Source: Poecilobothrus nobilitatus
Taxonomy: Eukaryota > Arthropoda > Insecta > Diptera > Dolichopodidae
Assembly: GCA_947095535.1 (NCBI GenBank)
Contig: OX352772.1
Coordinates: 168,540,613 to 168,604,612, forward strand
DNA length: 64,000 bases
Reading direction: 5' to 3'
The notes beneath the pieces are model-generated. The model searched no databases, had not been told where the DNA came from, and was given only the letters and a program-made list of their open reading frames with translations. Positions 43,591 through 55,569 of this stretch are shown in pieces (within the stretch, counting starts at the first letter, position 1; every line of letters starts with the position of its first letter). A program made the translations under genes and the position numbers.

Positions 43591-44655
43591 GTAAAACATA
43601 AACAACACAAAAAAATTTGACAATGAATATTGAAAAAAGAAAAAAGAAAACAAAAAAAAAAGTTGAGTAGTATGTTATTGTTTGCTACATTACAGAATTA
43701 ATTACAGGCATTTAAAAGAAAAGAATAAAATTATGTATTTATCTATAATGAGAATTTGGCTAAAAAAAGAATATTAACAAAATACTATTGCAAAATGCTA
43801 AATGCTAACATTACAGAATTAACTTACAGAAATTAGTTTAAAAAAAAAAGTTATAGGGCAATATAAGTATGTAGACATGTAGCATGTAGTACAATAATAT
43901 GGAATCAAACAAATTGACTAAAACAACTATAACTTGAAAATCATTTGCCCGGTTTTTATGGTTAATAACATTTTCAACAATCATAACATAACTAATAACA
44001 TTTTCTAACAAAGCTTGCAATTTATTAATTTATGATATTTACCGTTTAGAAGATATGGACTCAAAAATCCAAAATTAATTTTTTTTTGTTAAGAAAAAAT
44101 AAGTATTATCCGGTTCTCAAAAATGTTACTAGAAAATTTGCTTTTATTTTATTATATGTACATACATAAGTACATATTCATAATGTATGTACCATATCAT
44201 GAAAATATGGAAACTTTATGATTGATTTGGATACGTTTGTACATAATATTATGTATATTATGTTTATTTAAGTATGCATAACATATTAATATTGAAATTT
44301 TTGAAATGAGAATTTCCCAAGAAAAAATAACAATCCATATTAAGAAAATGTTTTGTAATTTATTGCTATGCTATGTTATTATAATATTACAGAATTAATT
44401 TTAGAAATTATTTCTAGCAAAAAACAAGAAAAAAATCAACTTAACTCGCCATCTAATGGATTTTACTGTTGCTTATTTTTTACATTCGTATTTGGTATAC
44501 CTAGTACCATAGAATAAGAATAGATTTATGATAAATGACAAATGTTTTGAAATTGTAACGCCTCAAATGAATTTCCCAAAACTTTGTCACTTTTTATATC
44601 ATTATCAATTTCATTTTGTCTATTATTTTCTTTTGAGCAGCTGATTTTCTTTTTG
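43591..44655. other. AT-rich stretch, nothing recognised
   Basis: A-rich sequence with near-repeats of ATTACAGAATTAA (about 43692, 43811 and 44388). No supportable frame. Confidence 0.5.
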
Positions 44656-44659
44656 AGCA

Positions 44660-45190
44660 ACTAAAGTTAGCATCAGCAACTGATTTAACAGCTGAACTTC
44701 GTGTTTGACTAAATATTTGTGTTTTGGATTTATGTGTTTATGTGTTACTTTTAGTGCCGTTTTAGTAGTTTGAGCACATTGTAAATAATATAATTCCCTA
44801 ATCGGTGTCCAATTTGCAATGCTATTAGGTGTTTCTATGTCAGATGTAATTAAACAATTTCTAAAAATTTTAAATAAGTGTGCGAAAAAAAATATATTTC
44901 TAAATATATCACCGCCATATATCTAAAATATTTCGGTTCATGTATTTCAAATTCTTCTTTGCAATCTTTTTCAAAATCCTTATTGCATATAAGCCCTTTT
45001 GTTTTTTAAAATTTCTAGCAGTGGATAAGCTTTTCATCCAGTCATTACATTTTTCGGTATTTTCAGGAGGATAGGAAAAAAATCTTGGTGTCGGAGTTTT
45101 AACTGCTTTACACGATGAAAGTACACACCATACTCTCCATTTTTTTTCTCCATTCTCCACACCGTACTCTCCATTTGTCCCTTTCACTAA
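44660..45190 (-). pseudogene. THAP-like zinc-finger fragment
   Basis: The - strand frame 45187-44909 holds KWRVWCVLSSCKAVKTPTPR and FFSYPPENTEKCNDWMKSL. This fits the first half of a THAP domain (Cys-x4-Cys, Pro-rich turn, conserved Trp). A one-base shift near 45000 gives GLICNKDFEKDCKEEFEIHE, putting the third Cys about 41 residues after the second, but the expected zinc-binding His (C-x2-H) is Asp. The shifted frame continues WTPIRELYYLQCAQTTKTAL to a stop at about 44640. THAP domains bind DNA in P-element-type transposases and their host derivatives. Here it is probably a decayed transposon or gene remnant. Moderate certainty for the domain only. Confidence 0.45.
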
Positions 45191-46174
45191 CAGTTGGATC
45201 CATTATGGAATATGTACCTAATTTTATTTAAGTGGATGGATCCATTATGGAATATTATTAATATGTACCTACTTTTATTTAAATAATACATTCATACATA
45301 CAAATTCAATATGAATGAATATTGAATTGAATTGCATGCATAACGATTTTATTATCATATGTATGTATGTTAATTTTCTTTTTACAAAAAGTACAACAAA
45401 AAAAAGCAAAAAGAATAAACAAACAAGTAGCATCATTTATAATAGTAAGTAAATATAATAATAATCATAATATAATAGTAAATTTATTTACGATAATAAT
45501 AAGAAACATTGAAACGTTGAAGCGAACGGTTGTGTTTTTTCTTAAATATATGTAAATTTTTCTAATTTGTTTGCTAATTAAAAGTTAACTAATTTGAAAA
45601 AAAAAATATATATGGATGAGTGCAGCAAATGTAAAAGTACAATCCGTGGTGAGTCCGGTTTAAGATCACTACAGCAGTGGTGTTCTGAATAGTGTGCCGT
45701 GGGCGGATGCTAAGATTTATTTGTCATGATTGCTTAATGAACATGCAATTTTTATATATTTATTTATTATTTTTGTGATAAATATAAATTTAAATAAAAA
45801 AACACAAATTTTATATTAAACAAAATTTATTTTTCTTATTAAATTTTATTAACCATTTTTTAGAATGGTTAAACTTAGACTAAATTTATAAAAGAAAGTT
45901 TTAAACCTAAATTTCCAATTATTTTCATTTTAATATTACATAAGATAAATTTTTATTGTATTGTATATTTTTTTCTTAATTTACTTTACTTATCCAAAAA
46001 AAATCATAATTAGCTTAATACAAAAAAAAAAATTAATAATCAATAATATACTGAATATCGGTTTCCGATATTGTGACATACAAAAAAAACACAGAAATTT
46101 ATTTTGTTGTAATTTGACACTTAAATTTATCAAGTGTTTGTTTCCAATAAATAAGACATATTTAAAATAAAAGA
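45191..46174. other. AT-rich stretch with a short direct repeat
   Basis: TGGATCCATTATGGAATAT occurs at about 45194 and 45238, followed by similar text. A 26-codon frame at 45612 (MDECSKCKSTIRGESGL) has a C-x2-C start such as opens the PHD-like finger of some LINE ORF1 proteins, but it stops too soon to call. Nothing else is recognised. Confidence 0.4.
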
Positions 46175-47485
46175 AAAACGAGAAAGAATACAGTTGCCTT
46201 TGTCAAGTCTTAGATACCCGTACGAACCGTTAGCATGTTCAGAGCCTGTCACTCTTAAAATAGTATTTTTTTAATATTTTAGTATTATAAAATAATTTCG
46301 GTGAATTTTATAATTTCTAGAACTATGGGTTGTACATATATTCAAACTATATGTTTATATGTACATTCTTCAAAAGCAGATTCTAACCTTCCACATAACG
46401 ATTATCAATCCAAAACTTTTTCAAATATTCTATAGTACCAATACTAAGCGGTAAATGTATATTAAATTTACTTAGTACAAAATGGTAAATATAATTTTAA
46501 ATATTATATTATATTAATGCGCACATAGTATATTTATATTGTTATAAGTATATCGCCATACATTGCAATATTTCTTTAAAAATATTTCCATTCATAGAAT
46601 AATTTCTTATAAGTAGAATAAAATACATACATATGTATATGTATGTAAATACGGCGCTATATAATAAACATCTATACTCTTATCATTGATTCATCAGTGA
46701 CATATACGATATGTAAATCAACATGTTATTATGTAAGTATGTATGTATATCAATATCATATAAATAAAAATTCTTCAAGCAATCGTTATGTTGTTTATTT
46801 ATTTACATTTTTCTGTACTACGCATTGCATCCTCAACAATTTCAAATTATCGAGTAAAACAAAATGCAAAAAATTCGTTAAAGAAATTTGTTAGAAAATT
46901 TGAAAAAATCAAGTAGCACTTTTGTCAATTATAAAGTAACCCTATATTATTAAAAAAAGTTATTAACAGAAATAAGAGTATAATGTTGAAGCTTTAATTT
47001 TTATGTATTACTTCAAAAAAATTTTAAAAGGTGTTCAAGTTACAGGTGTTCAAAAATAGGAACTGAAATTTCTGAAATGACTAATACTTATTTTCAAAGA
47101 TCTAACTTCTGTCAAAATTTCAAGTTTCCAACTTAAACTGTTTAGAAGATAGAAGGGTTAAAGGATTTTGCAAGTTTTGAGTTTCGCATAACGGTAAATT
47201 AAGACACCGTATACCACGAGCTACCCGAAGTTTTGGTCGGAACTCAACCAAAAAAAAATAGGGAATCTACAAATTGCTCCCAGAATATTTTGTGTAAATT
47301 TCAGGACTCTAGCTTTCTTAGTTTTTTGAGTTAGCGTGCTGACGGACGGACGGACATGGCTCAATCGACTTAGAATTTTTTTCTGATCCGATCCATACCT
47401 TTGAAGTTATATCTAGCTCGGTTATTTCGAGGTGTTACAAACGGAGGAGTAATTTTATTATACCCGATACTTATCGTACGGGTAT
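46175..47485 (-). mobile_element. DINE-1-like element, family B, copy 2
   Basis: On the - strand it starts ATACCCGTACGA (inverse at 47474-47485) and ends after the inverted end TCGTACGGGTAT (inverse at 46214-46225) with the block GACTTGACAAAGGC and TATTCTTTCTCGTTTT. A 12-bp perfect terminal inverted repeat. It matches DINE-B copy 1 at both sides but has no central insert, so it defines the empty form of the family (1.31 kb). Confidence 0.85.
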
Positions 47486-47854
47486 GAAAAATTAAAATTA
47501 AGAAATTTAACGTTCAGAATAAAAACGAAAATCAAAACTAAGTTATATAAATTCATTGACTTCAGTTTTTAAATGAAATATGATCTAGCAAAAAAGAAAA
47601 AAAATCGTTCAACTTAGTTTAATGTTTGAGTACTTGAATGAATAATTATTAACACAAAAAAAATTATATTTGTTGCATTAGGTCAAGAGACCTATAATTG
47701 TTATTTATTGCATAATGAAGATTCTTTAGAAATATATATTAGGAGAAATTTCGTATGATAAAAAAATATGATATATAAAAAAATTATAGAAATTACATTT
47801 AGATAACGAAATTTATGAATTCTGGTTCTGAGAATTTGTTTGAATAATTTTATT
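47486..47854. other. AT-rich spacer, nothing recognised
   Basis: Probably the former 3' flank or 3' end of the errantivirus remnant that follows. No LTR could be identified. Confidence 0.4.
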
Positions 47855-49605
47855 TAAGATTTCGTTAGATGGATATATAACTATTTCGTTAGATGGATAT
47901 ATGACTCTCCCATCCTTAGGATTTTTGTTCTCCTGAACAAATATTTAGTTATATTTGTATTTAGGTCACTTATTTGATTTCTTTTCCTTGTTTTTATTTG
48001 ATAGTACATTATAATGATTAAAACTAAAATAATAATTAATACAAAAATAGAATTAATTTGGATTATAATATTATCAATTCTTCTTTCAAAATTTATTTCT
48101 TTTATTTCATTATTGTTTTCAATTTGTTTGATATGTAAGCTTTCGAATTTAATAGTTTATTTATATTTTCAACTGAAATGTAATTCGGTATTACAATATT
48201 ATGTTTAAATTCTTTATTTTTATTCGAATATTTAAAATTATTAATTTCAATAGAACAGTTATAAAAAAATATAATATAGTTTTTATTCAATGAATACAAA
48301 ATGTTATTACAATTGTTTGTTAAGTTGAGTTTTTGTGCATTTTTAACTAATACAATTCCATGATCAATTTCTACCATTTTTACATTATTTTCAATAGTTT
48401 TAGTACAGTTATAAAAAGATTTTTCAAAAAGATTTGAAATACAATTTGAACTTAATTGCAGTTTATTAAAGTATCTTTCTTTATTAAGATAATATGTTTT
48501 ATTTCTAAATAATATAATATCAGTATTTTCTATATCAATCTCTTCCAAATTAGAATTTGGTACAGCGAATATTTTATATTTAAATGCGTTTTCTTCGCTT
48601 GTTTCTGGAATGTCTAGTATAAACACTAATTTACTACTCATTACTACGAAAGAACTTTTAATTTCTTGTATTTTAAGAATATATATATCATAAAAATCTA
48701 TTTCTTCAGGTGTTAAGATAGATCTACTCATAATACCATGTTTAGCAAACACTACGTTTTCTTGAATTTTTTCGATTTCTTCATTTAAAAGGTTAATTTT
48801 TTGTTAGTATTTGTAAGTATTGTAGTTGTTTAGTAATGTTATTGTTATTTTGTGAAATATTATTTAAAAGTATATCAATTGTTAATTGATTTTTATTTTA
48901 TAGTTTTTTGTAAGGTTTTAATGTTATTTTGAATGTTATTATTCATTTTTATCTTGTTATTACTACTTAATATTAGATTGTGATTATTTTGATCAATATT
49001 TTTTAAATGTTCTTCTAAATCGGCCTTGTGTTCCTCATCCATTGTACCAAATATCGATTTAAGAAATGAGCCGCCAACACTGATTAATGCTCATTTATGT
49101 CTATAAGGTATCATGGTTTAAAATTATGTTTAGTTTTTGACATTTGGACATTCAAGGACTTTAAATTAATTTCATCTTTCGTTAATTTATATGAGGTGTT
49201 TATATAATTATCAATCATGTTGATTGTATATTCAATTTCTTGTAAATCGACTATATGGAGAAGTTTGGCATAGCTTTCAACTATTGAAATATTTTTTTGC
49301 TGAATTATGATATAACCAGATTCCGTCTCTAACTATTCTAAAATAAAAGTTCCCTCAGTTTTGATCAAGAGAGTGATCAATAGTAGAAGTTGTAGAATTG
49401 TTTCGGTAACCATGGTGACCATTGACTGTTGGATTACCTGTAGTAAATTTATAATTTCTTTTAATTCTAGTTGGATGTATATTTCGATTATTAATATCTA
49501 ACATTTTATTTCCCTCTAATTTGCTTTTAATTTTAGTATATTTGGGTTGTGTTTTATATCGTTGTGAATCGGGGTTATTTACAATAATTTCACCTTTATC
49601 TTATG
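47855..49605 (-). pseudogene. env: Errantivirus remnant: pol tail and env-like gene
   Basis: On the - strand, 49605-49370 gives a basic tail (VNNPDSQRYKTQPKYTKIKS, LDINNRNIHPTRIKRNYKFT) like the end of an errantivirus integrase. Overlapping it in another frame, an ATG at about 49412 opens a signal-peptide-like hydrophobic run (ETILQLLLLITLLIKTEG) followed by a stop. The env frame then runs in pieces, the longest 48752-48102 (216 aa, several N-x-S/T sites and paired Cys). In a shifted frame a membrane anchor (SIFVLIIILVLIIIMYY, about 48050-48000) and basic tail follow. The pol/env overlap and the signal/anchor layout are typical of errantiviruses. Multiple stops make it non-functional. It ends abruptly at the hAT-like sequence at 49605. 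Confidence 0.75.
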
Positions 49606-49665
49606 CAGAGCCGGCTCAAGATGTATTGGCGCTCTTAAGCAATTACCATTTTAGGCGCCCTATTC
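49602..49665 (+). mobile_element. hAT-like terminal sequence
   Basis: CAGAGCCGGCTCAAG followed by GGCGCTCTTAAGC and TTTTAGGCGCCCTA resembles the CAGnGCCGGC-type ends of hAT transposons (known from the family; inference here). No matching opposite end was found. The same is seen in unit 2 at 54857. Confidence 0.4.
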
Positions 49666-49871
49666 CTAGTTGAAAAAAAATAAATAAAAAGCGTAATAAA
49701 AAACAACAAAAATTAAACATTAAATATGAAATCATTAAAGAAGATACATTTAATTATAAAGAAAAAATAAAATTATTTATAAAAATACAGAAAACGGAAA
49801 TAAATTTAAAACATCCATTCAAATATTCAATAAATTCAAAATAGCTACCATAGAGGCAAAGGGGAATACGT

Positions 49872-50005
49872 TGAAATCCCGGAAATATTTTTTGCTAATA
49901 AAAAAATCCCAGAAATGTTTTTTTTTGCGTATAATAAAATCTCAGAGACTTAAAATCCCGGAGCTCGAAATCTCGGAAGTTTCATTTCCGGGATTTTTCC
50001 GGGAT
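49872..50005. repeat. Cluster of TCCCGGA words, direct and inverted
   Basis: AATCCCGGAAAT, AATCCCAGAAAT, AATCTCAGAG, AATCCCGGAG and AATCTCGGAA in one direction are followed by ATTTCCGGGAT and TTTCCGGGATT inverted, all within 130 bases. Unit 2 has the same at 55125-55258. This looks like a binding-site cluster or the subterminal region of a transposon. Confidence 0.7.
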
Positions 50006-50319
50006 TAATTTTTTAGTTGTTTTTTATTAATATTGAAACTAAAGTTTATTCAAACAAAAAATTTATTAATTGAAAGATAAGTAAAACAAATAAATAACAG
50101 CTTAAATTCATTTTAGAATGTCTTAAAAAATATTTATATACTAAATTAGAAAAAAATAGAGAGTAATCATTATTAACGTATTACAGCGAATTACAGTGAT
50201 AAATTTATTTCAATTCCTTTTAAAAAGTCAATTTCGTTGGAACTTCCAATATTTCGGAAAACTCGCTGAAGTCTTTCGAATTTTTGTACTTGTTTCTCGG
50301 TTTGTTTTTTATTTATTTA

Positions 50320-51579
50320 TTTTTTTTTTTTTGCGAGGGTAGGTGGGAATCATCGAAGAACACTATAGAGGAGTGAAAACGAGCACGAGTCCTCTATGAG
50401 TGTGTGGGACTTTAACCCACTAAACACCAAATCATTTTTTTGACCAAACAATAGGTTATACGACCTTTAGTACCAGTGTACTAAAGGAGGAAGTTGAGTT
50501 AGGGAATGAAAATAGATTTCAAATTGGTAGGCGTATTGTGAACAAAATTGTTAATATTCACTTTGAATCTTTGCACGTAGTAAATGTAATCATCACCAAT
50601 TCTGGCGAACACATGAGGTGGAAGATGGTTCAACATTCGCGATGTTCGTACTACAAACGAATTTCCATAAACCGAATTATGCTATCTGGTAATTTGAACT
50701 ACATAGGGATGGGCAGTAGAGGCTCTCCTTGTTTCTCTTTGGAATGCTTTGATAGGAGACGTCAAACTTTTAATCTCGTTAGAACAAGAACCCAACCCTA
50801 TAAGGTATCTATAAAACAGGGTAAGTTTTTTTGTTAGATGCCGGAGACCGAGTCGAAAGAGAGTAGAGGTTACATTTGGATCGTTTATTAAATGAATTGT
50901 CCTATTTTGCACTTTATCGAGAAATCCCAATGCCATTTTGGAGGCTCCTGCGCAAATATGTGCATTGTACTCCATCTTTGGTTTTAAATATGTTTTATAG
51001 ATATTTCGGAGATCAGAAAATGAAAAGAAGGCTTTACAACGATACAGGAAACCCATACACCTAGCTGCATCTTTAGCTATACCAAAAATATGGTTGGATC
51101 AACTTAATTTTTGATTAAGCTCCATGCCCAAGATGTGGTTCTTTTCCGAGAGACTAAACAGCACTGAGTTTTCTTAGAGTTCAAATCGACACTGTTGACT
51201 TTGCCCCAATTAGAAATTTTGTCTAAGTCGAGATTTACTTCAAGGGAAGCAAAATATTTACTGGCGTTGCCTTCATAAAAAGCAACGAGCGTGCTGTCGT
51301 CTGAAAACAATGGATTGGATTGGAGGTTAAACTTAAAAGATCGTTTATATATATTAAGAAAAGTGTCGGAGAGAGAAACGCTCCTTGCGGTATACTAGCA
51401 TTAATTTTGAATTGGTCTGAAGAATAACCATCGACCAGGAAACTCGAACGATTCGAAAGAAAATCTCCAATCCATTTTATAAATACACTACCGAAGCCCA
51501 TTGCTTTGCATTTAGCAATTAAAGCATCATGCCAAACTCGGTCAAAAGCTTTAGAAATATCTAACAACAACGGACTAGA
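50320..51579 (-). pseudogene. LINE-S reverse transcriptase fragment, copy 1, inserted in P-like gene
   Basis: On the - strand a 5'-truncated LINE starts within the 51993-51235 frame at PLLLDISKAFDRVWHDALIA. It continues ASIPQGAFLSPTLFLIYIND, then after a shift gives FSDDSTLVAFYEG (51310, the catalytic box with Ser for Ala). A 64-base deletion at about 51133 is followed by thumb sequence (51056-50682; YLKPKMEYNAHICAGASKMA, NDPNVTSTLFRLGLRHLTKK) and, past one stop, LNHLPPHVFARIGDDY to a stop at about 50501. A 3' untranslated part ends in a poly-A at 50332-50320. The truncated 5' end and poly-A tail are normal for a LINE insertion. No target duplication was recognised. Confidence 0.85.
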
Positions 51580-52945
51580 AATATCAAACTCCCCGACATC
51601 AGACTCCCCCGAATTTGTTTCAAAATCATTTGAAAGTAAAGTGTTTCTCAAAAATTTAAAAAGATGAGGCACATCAAAAATAGCATAGATTTTATGGTTC
51701 TGAAATTCAAAGAAAGGTTGATCCGTAGTAACTTTCAATAATCTGAAGCATTTTCGATTATTAGAACCCTGGTCGCAAATAATTGCCTTAATATTTAAAT
51801 TTAAATCTAGTATCAATTGAATATTTCTAAGCAGAATGTCTTTAAGAGTTTCACCTTCTGTACAATTTCCCGAAACATAGTATGATAAAATATACTTCCA
51901 AGTGGTTACTATTCCTCTAACCTTAAAGACCAGTATATGATCTCCAGTATTATAGTTTCTGTCCCCATCAATCTCCAAAATCAATAAATCCATCTATCTC
52001 ATCAGTAGCTTGATTATAGGTGAGTTTTTTTTAAATTTTTATTTCATCCATTAAAATGGAGCATAGTTTTTCATCATCTTTCATCTTTAATAATTGATTT
52101 TTTAAATTAGTCAAAAGCGAAATATTAAAACCAGGCTGTAAGTTTTTAATAGGTATCCAACGATTTAAAGAACTTTGACTTGGTAAGTTGAAGTCATGAG
52201 TATTTCTCATAAAATTATAACACGTAGCCGACTTAAAATTAACATTTTGAGCCAGATCTCTCTGTTTCTCAGGCCAGATCTTTACTTTGGATATCATTAC
52301 TATTTTTTGCTGAATTAGTATTAGTATTATTGTTATTTTTATTAATTTGACCACAATTACTTTGTTCAGCAGTAAATTCATAAATAAGAGAGGGATTATT
52401 TAAGTGTAAGAGGGGCACTGAATTTTTTTTAATTTCATTTTGTACAAATCGCAAATTCGAAAATGTTTACCACATATGTACTTATTCTTAGAGTTAAAAT
52501 TTTTCATAAAACCATAATTTTCGTACCATTTTTCTTTTAATAATTTATCTATTGGAAATCTGAAAATCTGACTATCTCTATTAGAACCAAAACATGCATT
52601 AATACAACATTTTTTCAATTTAGTCATAGGTTTTTTAATATACTCATCTGGAAGTTTTTTAAATTGTACTTCCCAGTCAAAAATAGTAGGGAGCGCCTTT
52701 TTTTTTAACTTTGTTTTACCTAAATAGCATTTTTCAAAATGCGCAGTGCAAATGACTTTGTTTTTAAAATTTATATTCTCCAGTTTACAATTGTTCAACC
52801 ATATATCGCGAATTTTGCTATTTTCTTTGGGGAACTTTATTAGTCTAATATTTGAAATTGAAATATTACCCTTTTTATTAAGACAATTTAAAACACTGCA
52901 CTTAATAGAATTTTTCAATTTAGGATTTAAAAGTTTCACATTCAT
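51580..52945 (-). pseudogene. P-element-like transposase with two THAP domains, copy 1
   Basis: ATG at 52945. Two THAP zinc fingers in series: Cys16, Cys21, Trp49, Cys66, His69 and, second, Cys114, Cys118, Cys158, His161. A T-run one base shorter than in copy 2 (near 52430) shifts the frame after KMKLKK. A poly-Asn/Ser linker follows, then 52381-52031 (YNFMRNTHDFNLPSQSSLNR, LCSILMDEIKI) and, after a stop and a shift, 51993-51580 with the RNase H-like core: IICDQGSNNRKCFRLL (Asp) and FDVPHLFKFLRNTLL (Asp). The order matches P-element/THAP9-type transposases. Two tandem THAP domains are unusual for this family. It is interrupted by LINE-S after GEFD. Confidence 0.85.
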
Positions 52946-53114
52946 TTTTCATAAAAGTATTATTGATTACCAACAAAATAAATTAAAATTTTTTTACAAA
53001 AATTCTTTGTTAAATTTTATACCTTACACTAATTACTTTTTTAATTTTTATGTTAAATCCACTTTTAAACAATTAAACCTTAAGAAAATCGATAACAAAC
53101 AACTACACAAATAA

Positions 53115-53620
53115 GTACCTACATATATAAATAGTGCATACATAATAATAATACAAACATATTATATGATTATTCATAACAATTAAAAGCGTATAACAAT
53201 ATCAATAACAAAAATAACAAAACAGAAACAATATCAAAAAAATAATAATAAACAGAGAATAATAAAAACAGCCAACTCAAATAAGAATTATGTTACACTT
53301 TTTTTTTTCTCTATACTATACAATACACATTATACATATACATATGTACCTAATTTAGTATAACAGGTTGTTCAAATTTTTTTGGTGTACATACTCAGCT
53401 TATTGTATATTTTTATTTTATGGTACCTAATGTCAATTGAAATATTGGAAGTTTATTTTGCTTAGAACATCTATTAGTGTTTTTAATCTATGCTATTACC
53501 TAATTAATTATAGATATCTATAAAACTAGTAATATGTGCTTGCATTGCAAGCGTCAAACAGATGATTAAATCGCATGAAGAAAAAGCATATTGAAAAATC
53601 ATTATATCACTGATTTTTAT
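53115..53620. other. AT-rich stretch, nothing recognised
   Basis: 5' flank of the P-like gene; A-rich text repeated almost exactly in unit 2 (58430-58940). No inverted terminal repeat matching the cluster at 49872-50005 was found. Confidence 0.45.
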
Positions 53621-53622
53621 AG

Positions 53623-54150
53623 TGATCTATTTAATGATACTCCACATGATAATATACCGTTTTCTGTTATATTAAGGGCTTATAAACAGTTTCAGGAACC
53701 AAGCAGGGCGTGCTAGAACAATGGTCCCCAAACTAAATAACTGAATAACTCGCCAAGATCTTTTCAATGATAACCCACATGATCATATACGGCTGCTTTT
53801 ATATCAAAGGCTTATAAAAGCTTTCTGGGCCCAAGCAGGATATCCTAAAACCAAAGTCCCAAAACAAAATTTGTTAAGTTCACCAAGGCTTTTTTAATGA
53901 TACCCCATGATAATATACCGCTTAATTTTATATTAAGTGCTTATAAACGGTCTCAGGGACCAAGCAGGGCGTCCTAGGATACTGGTCCCCAAACAAAAGT
54001 TGAGGAGCTCGCCAAGACCTTTTCAATGATATGCCATATGACAATATTTGGGTATAAATATTGAAATCCCCATACAACATATAAAGGGCTAAAGGGGCTC
54101 CTTTGGAACCAAAAACCAATTTTTCTTGATGGTTTCACACCAAATTCTAT
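53623..54150. repeat. Tandem array, ~131-bp unit, unit 1
   Basis: The word AATGATA within TTTTCAATGATAACCCACAT-type text starts at 53632, 53766, 53896 and 54025 (spacings 134, 130, 129). Units share GGCTTATAAA, CCAAGCAGGGCGT and GGTCCCCAAAC. About four units. Confidence 0.88.
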
Positions 54151-54452
54151 CAAATGCTTTTTGCAGCTAGTCTCTAGCACATCTAGAAGTGCTTCATCTT
54201 TTTGATACGAAATGAGTGAGTGGTTTCATGCATATGTTAGGAACAGCTTCATATATATAAAATAATTACATATTTTTACAATTATATATTAATTTAAATT
54301 ATATTTTCCATTTCAATTATTTTTCTCTTATACAAAATTACCTTAATTTTTGGATTTAAAATTACATATTTTTACAATTATATAATAATAATTCATATTG
54401 TATTATCATTTTTATACTTTTTTATAATATGCACTGAGCTGTGCCGAAATAG

Positions 54453-54860
54453 ATATAATTATCAATCATGTTGATTGTATATTCAATTTCTTTTAAATCG
54501 ACTATATGGAGAAGTTTGGCATAGCTTTCAACTATTGAAATATTTTTTTGCTGAATTATGATATAACCAGATTCCGTCTCTAACTATTCTAAAATAAAAG
54601 TTCCCTCAGTTTTGATCAAGAGAGTGATCAATAGTAGAAGTTGTAGAATTGTTTCGGTAACCATGGTGACCATTGACTGTTGGATTACCTGTAGTAAATT
54701 TATAATTTCTTTTAATTCTAGTTGGATGTATATTTCGATTATTAATATCTAACATTTTATTTCCCTCTAATTTGGTTTTAATTTTAGTATATTTGGGTTG
54801 TGTTTTATATCGTTGTGAATCGGGGTTATTTACAATAATTTCATCTTTATCTTATGCAGA
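54453..54860 (-). pseudogene. Errantivirus pol tail and env start, duplicated
   Basis: Copy of 49202-49609: integrase-like basic tail, env start with hydrophobic signal region, then cut at the duplication junction. The rest of env is absent here because the junction lies inside it, which proves that this side is the derived copy. Confidence 0.85.
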
Positions 54861-55569
54861 GCCGGCTCAAGATGTATTGGCGCTCTTAAGCAATTACCAT
54901 TTTAGGCGCCCTATTCCTAGTTGAAAAAAAATAAATAAAAAGCGTAATAAAAAACAACAAAAATTAAACATTAAATATGAAATCATTAAAGAAGATACAT
55001 TTAATTATAAAGAAAAAATAAAATTATTTATAAAAATACAGAAAACGGAAATAAATTTAAAACATCCATTCAAATATTCAATAAATTCAAAATAGCTACC
55101 ATAGAGGCAAAGGGGAATACGTTGAAATCCCGGAAATATTTTTTGCTAATAAAAAAATCCCGGAAATGTTTTTTTTTGCGTATAATAAAATCTCAGAGAC
55201 TTAAAATCCCGGAGCTCGAAATCTCGGAAGTTTCATTTCCGGGATTTTTCCGGGATTAATTTTTTAGTTGTTTTTTATTAATATTGAAACTAAAGTTTAT
55301 TCAAACAAAAAATTTATTAATTGAAAGATAAGTAAAACAAATAAATAACAGCTTAAATTCATTTTAGAATGTCTTAAAAAATATTTATATACTAAATTAG
55401 AAAAAAATAGAGAGTAATCATTATTAACGTATTACAGCGAATTACAGTGATAAATTTATTTCAATTCCTTTTAAAAAGTCAATTTCGTTGGAACTTCCAA
55501 TATTTCGGAAAACTCGCTGAAGTCTTTCGAATTTTTGTAGTTGTTTCTCGGTTTGTATTTTATTTATTT

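Larger units (their letters stand above)
49202..54452. repeat. Large tandem duplication, unit 1 (5.25 kb)
   Basis: This segment repeats head-to-tail at 54453-59851 with about 99% identity by eye. The junctions share ATAT. The left edge reads GTTTATATAATTATCAATC, the right edge AAATAGATATTTAAGAG, and the join GAAATAGATATAATTATC. Unit 1 lacks about 64 bases (near 51133) and about 83 bases (near 53622) present in unit 2, and has small changes such as AAAGGAGG for CCTGGTCAG at about 50484. Confidence 0.93.

Noticed and set aside
45612..45692. Small zinc-finger-like gene starting MDECSKCK
   Set aside because: Only 26 codons, a single C-x2-C pair, and no continuation in any frame. At most a scrap of a LINE ORF1.
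50538..50837. 99-codon + strand frame, identical at 55795-56094
   Set aside because: Antisense to the LINE-S reverse transcriptase C-terminus. Its identity in the two places only reflects the tandem duplication.
52746..53114. 122-codon + strand frame, repeated at 58062-58430
   Set aside because: Antisense to the first THAP domain and its flank. Rich in Phe, Leu and Ile as expected for AT-rich shadow frames.
53623..54150. CRISPR-like array
   Set aside because: The repeats are whole ~131-bp tandem units with diverged interiors and no constant repeat plus unique spacer pattern, in a eukaryotic context.
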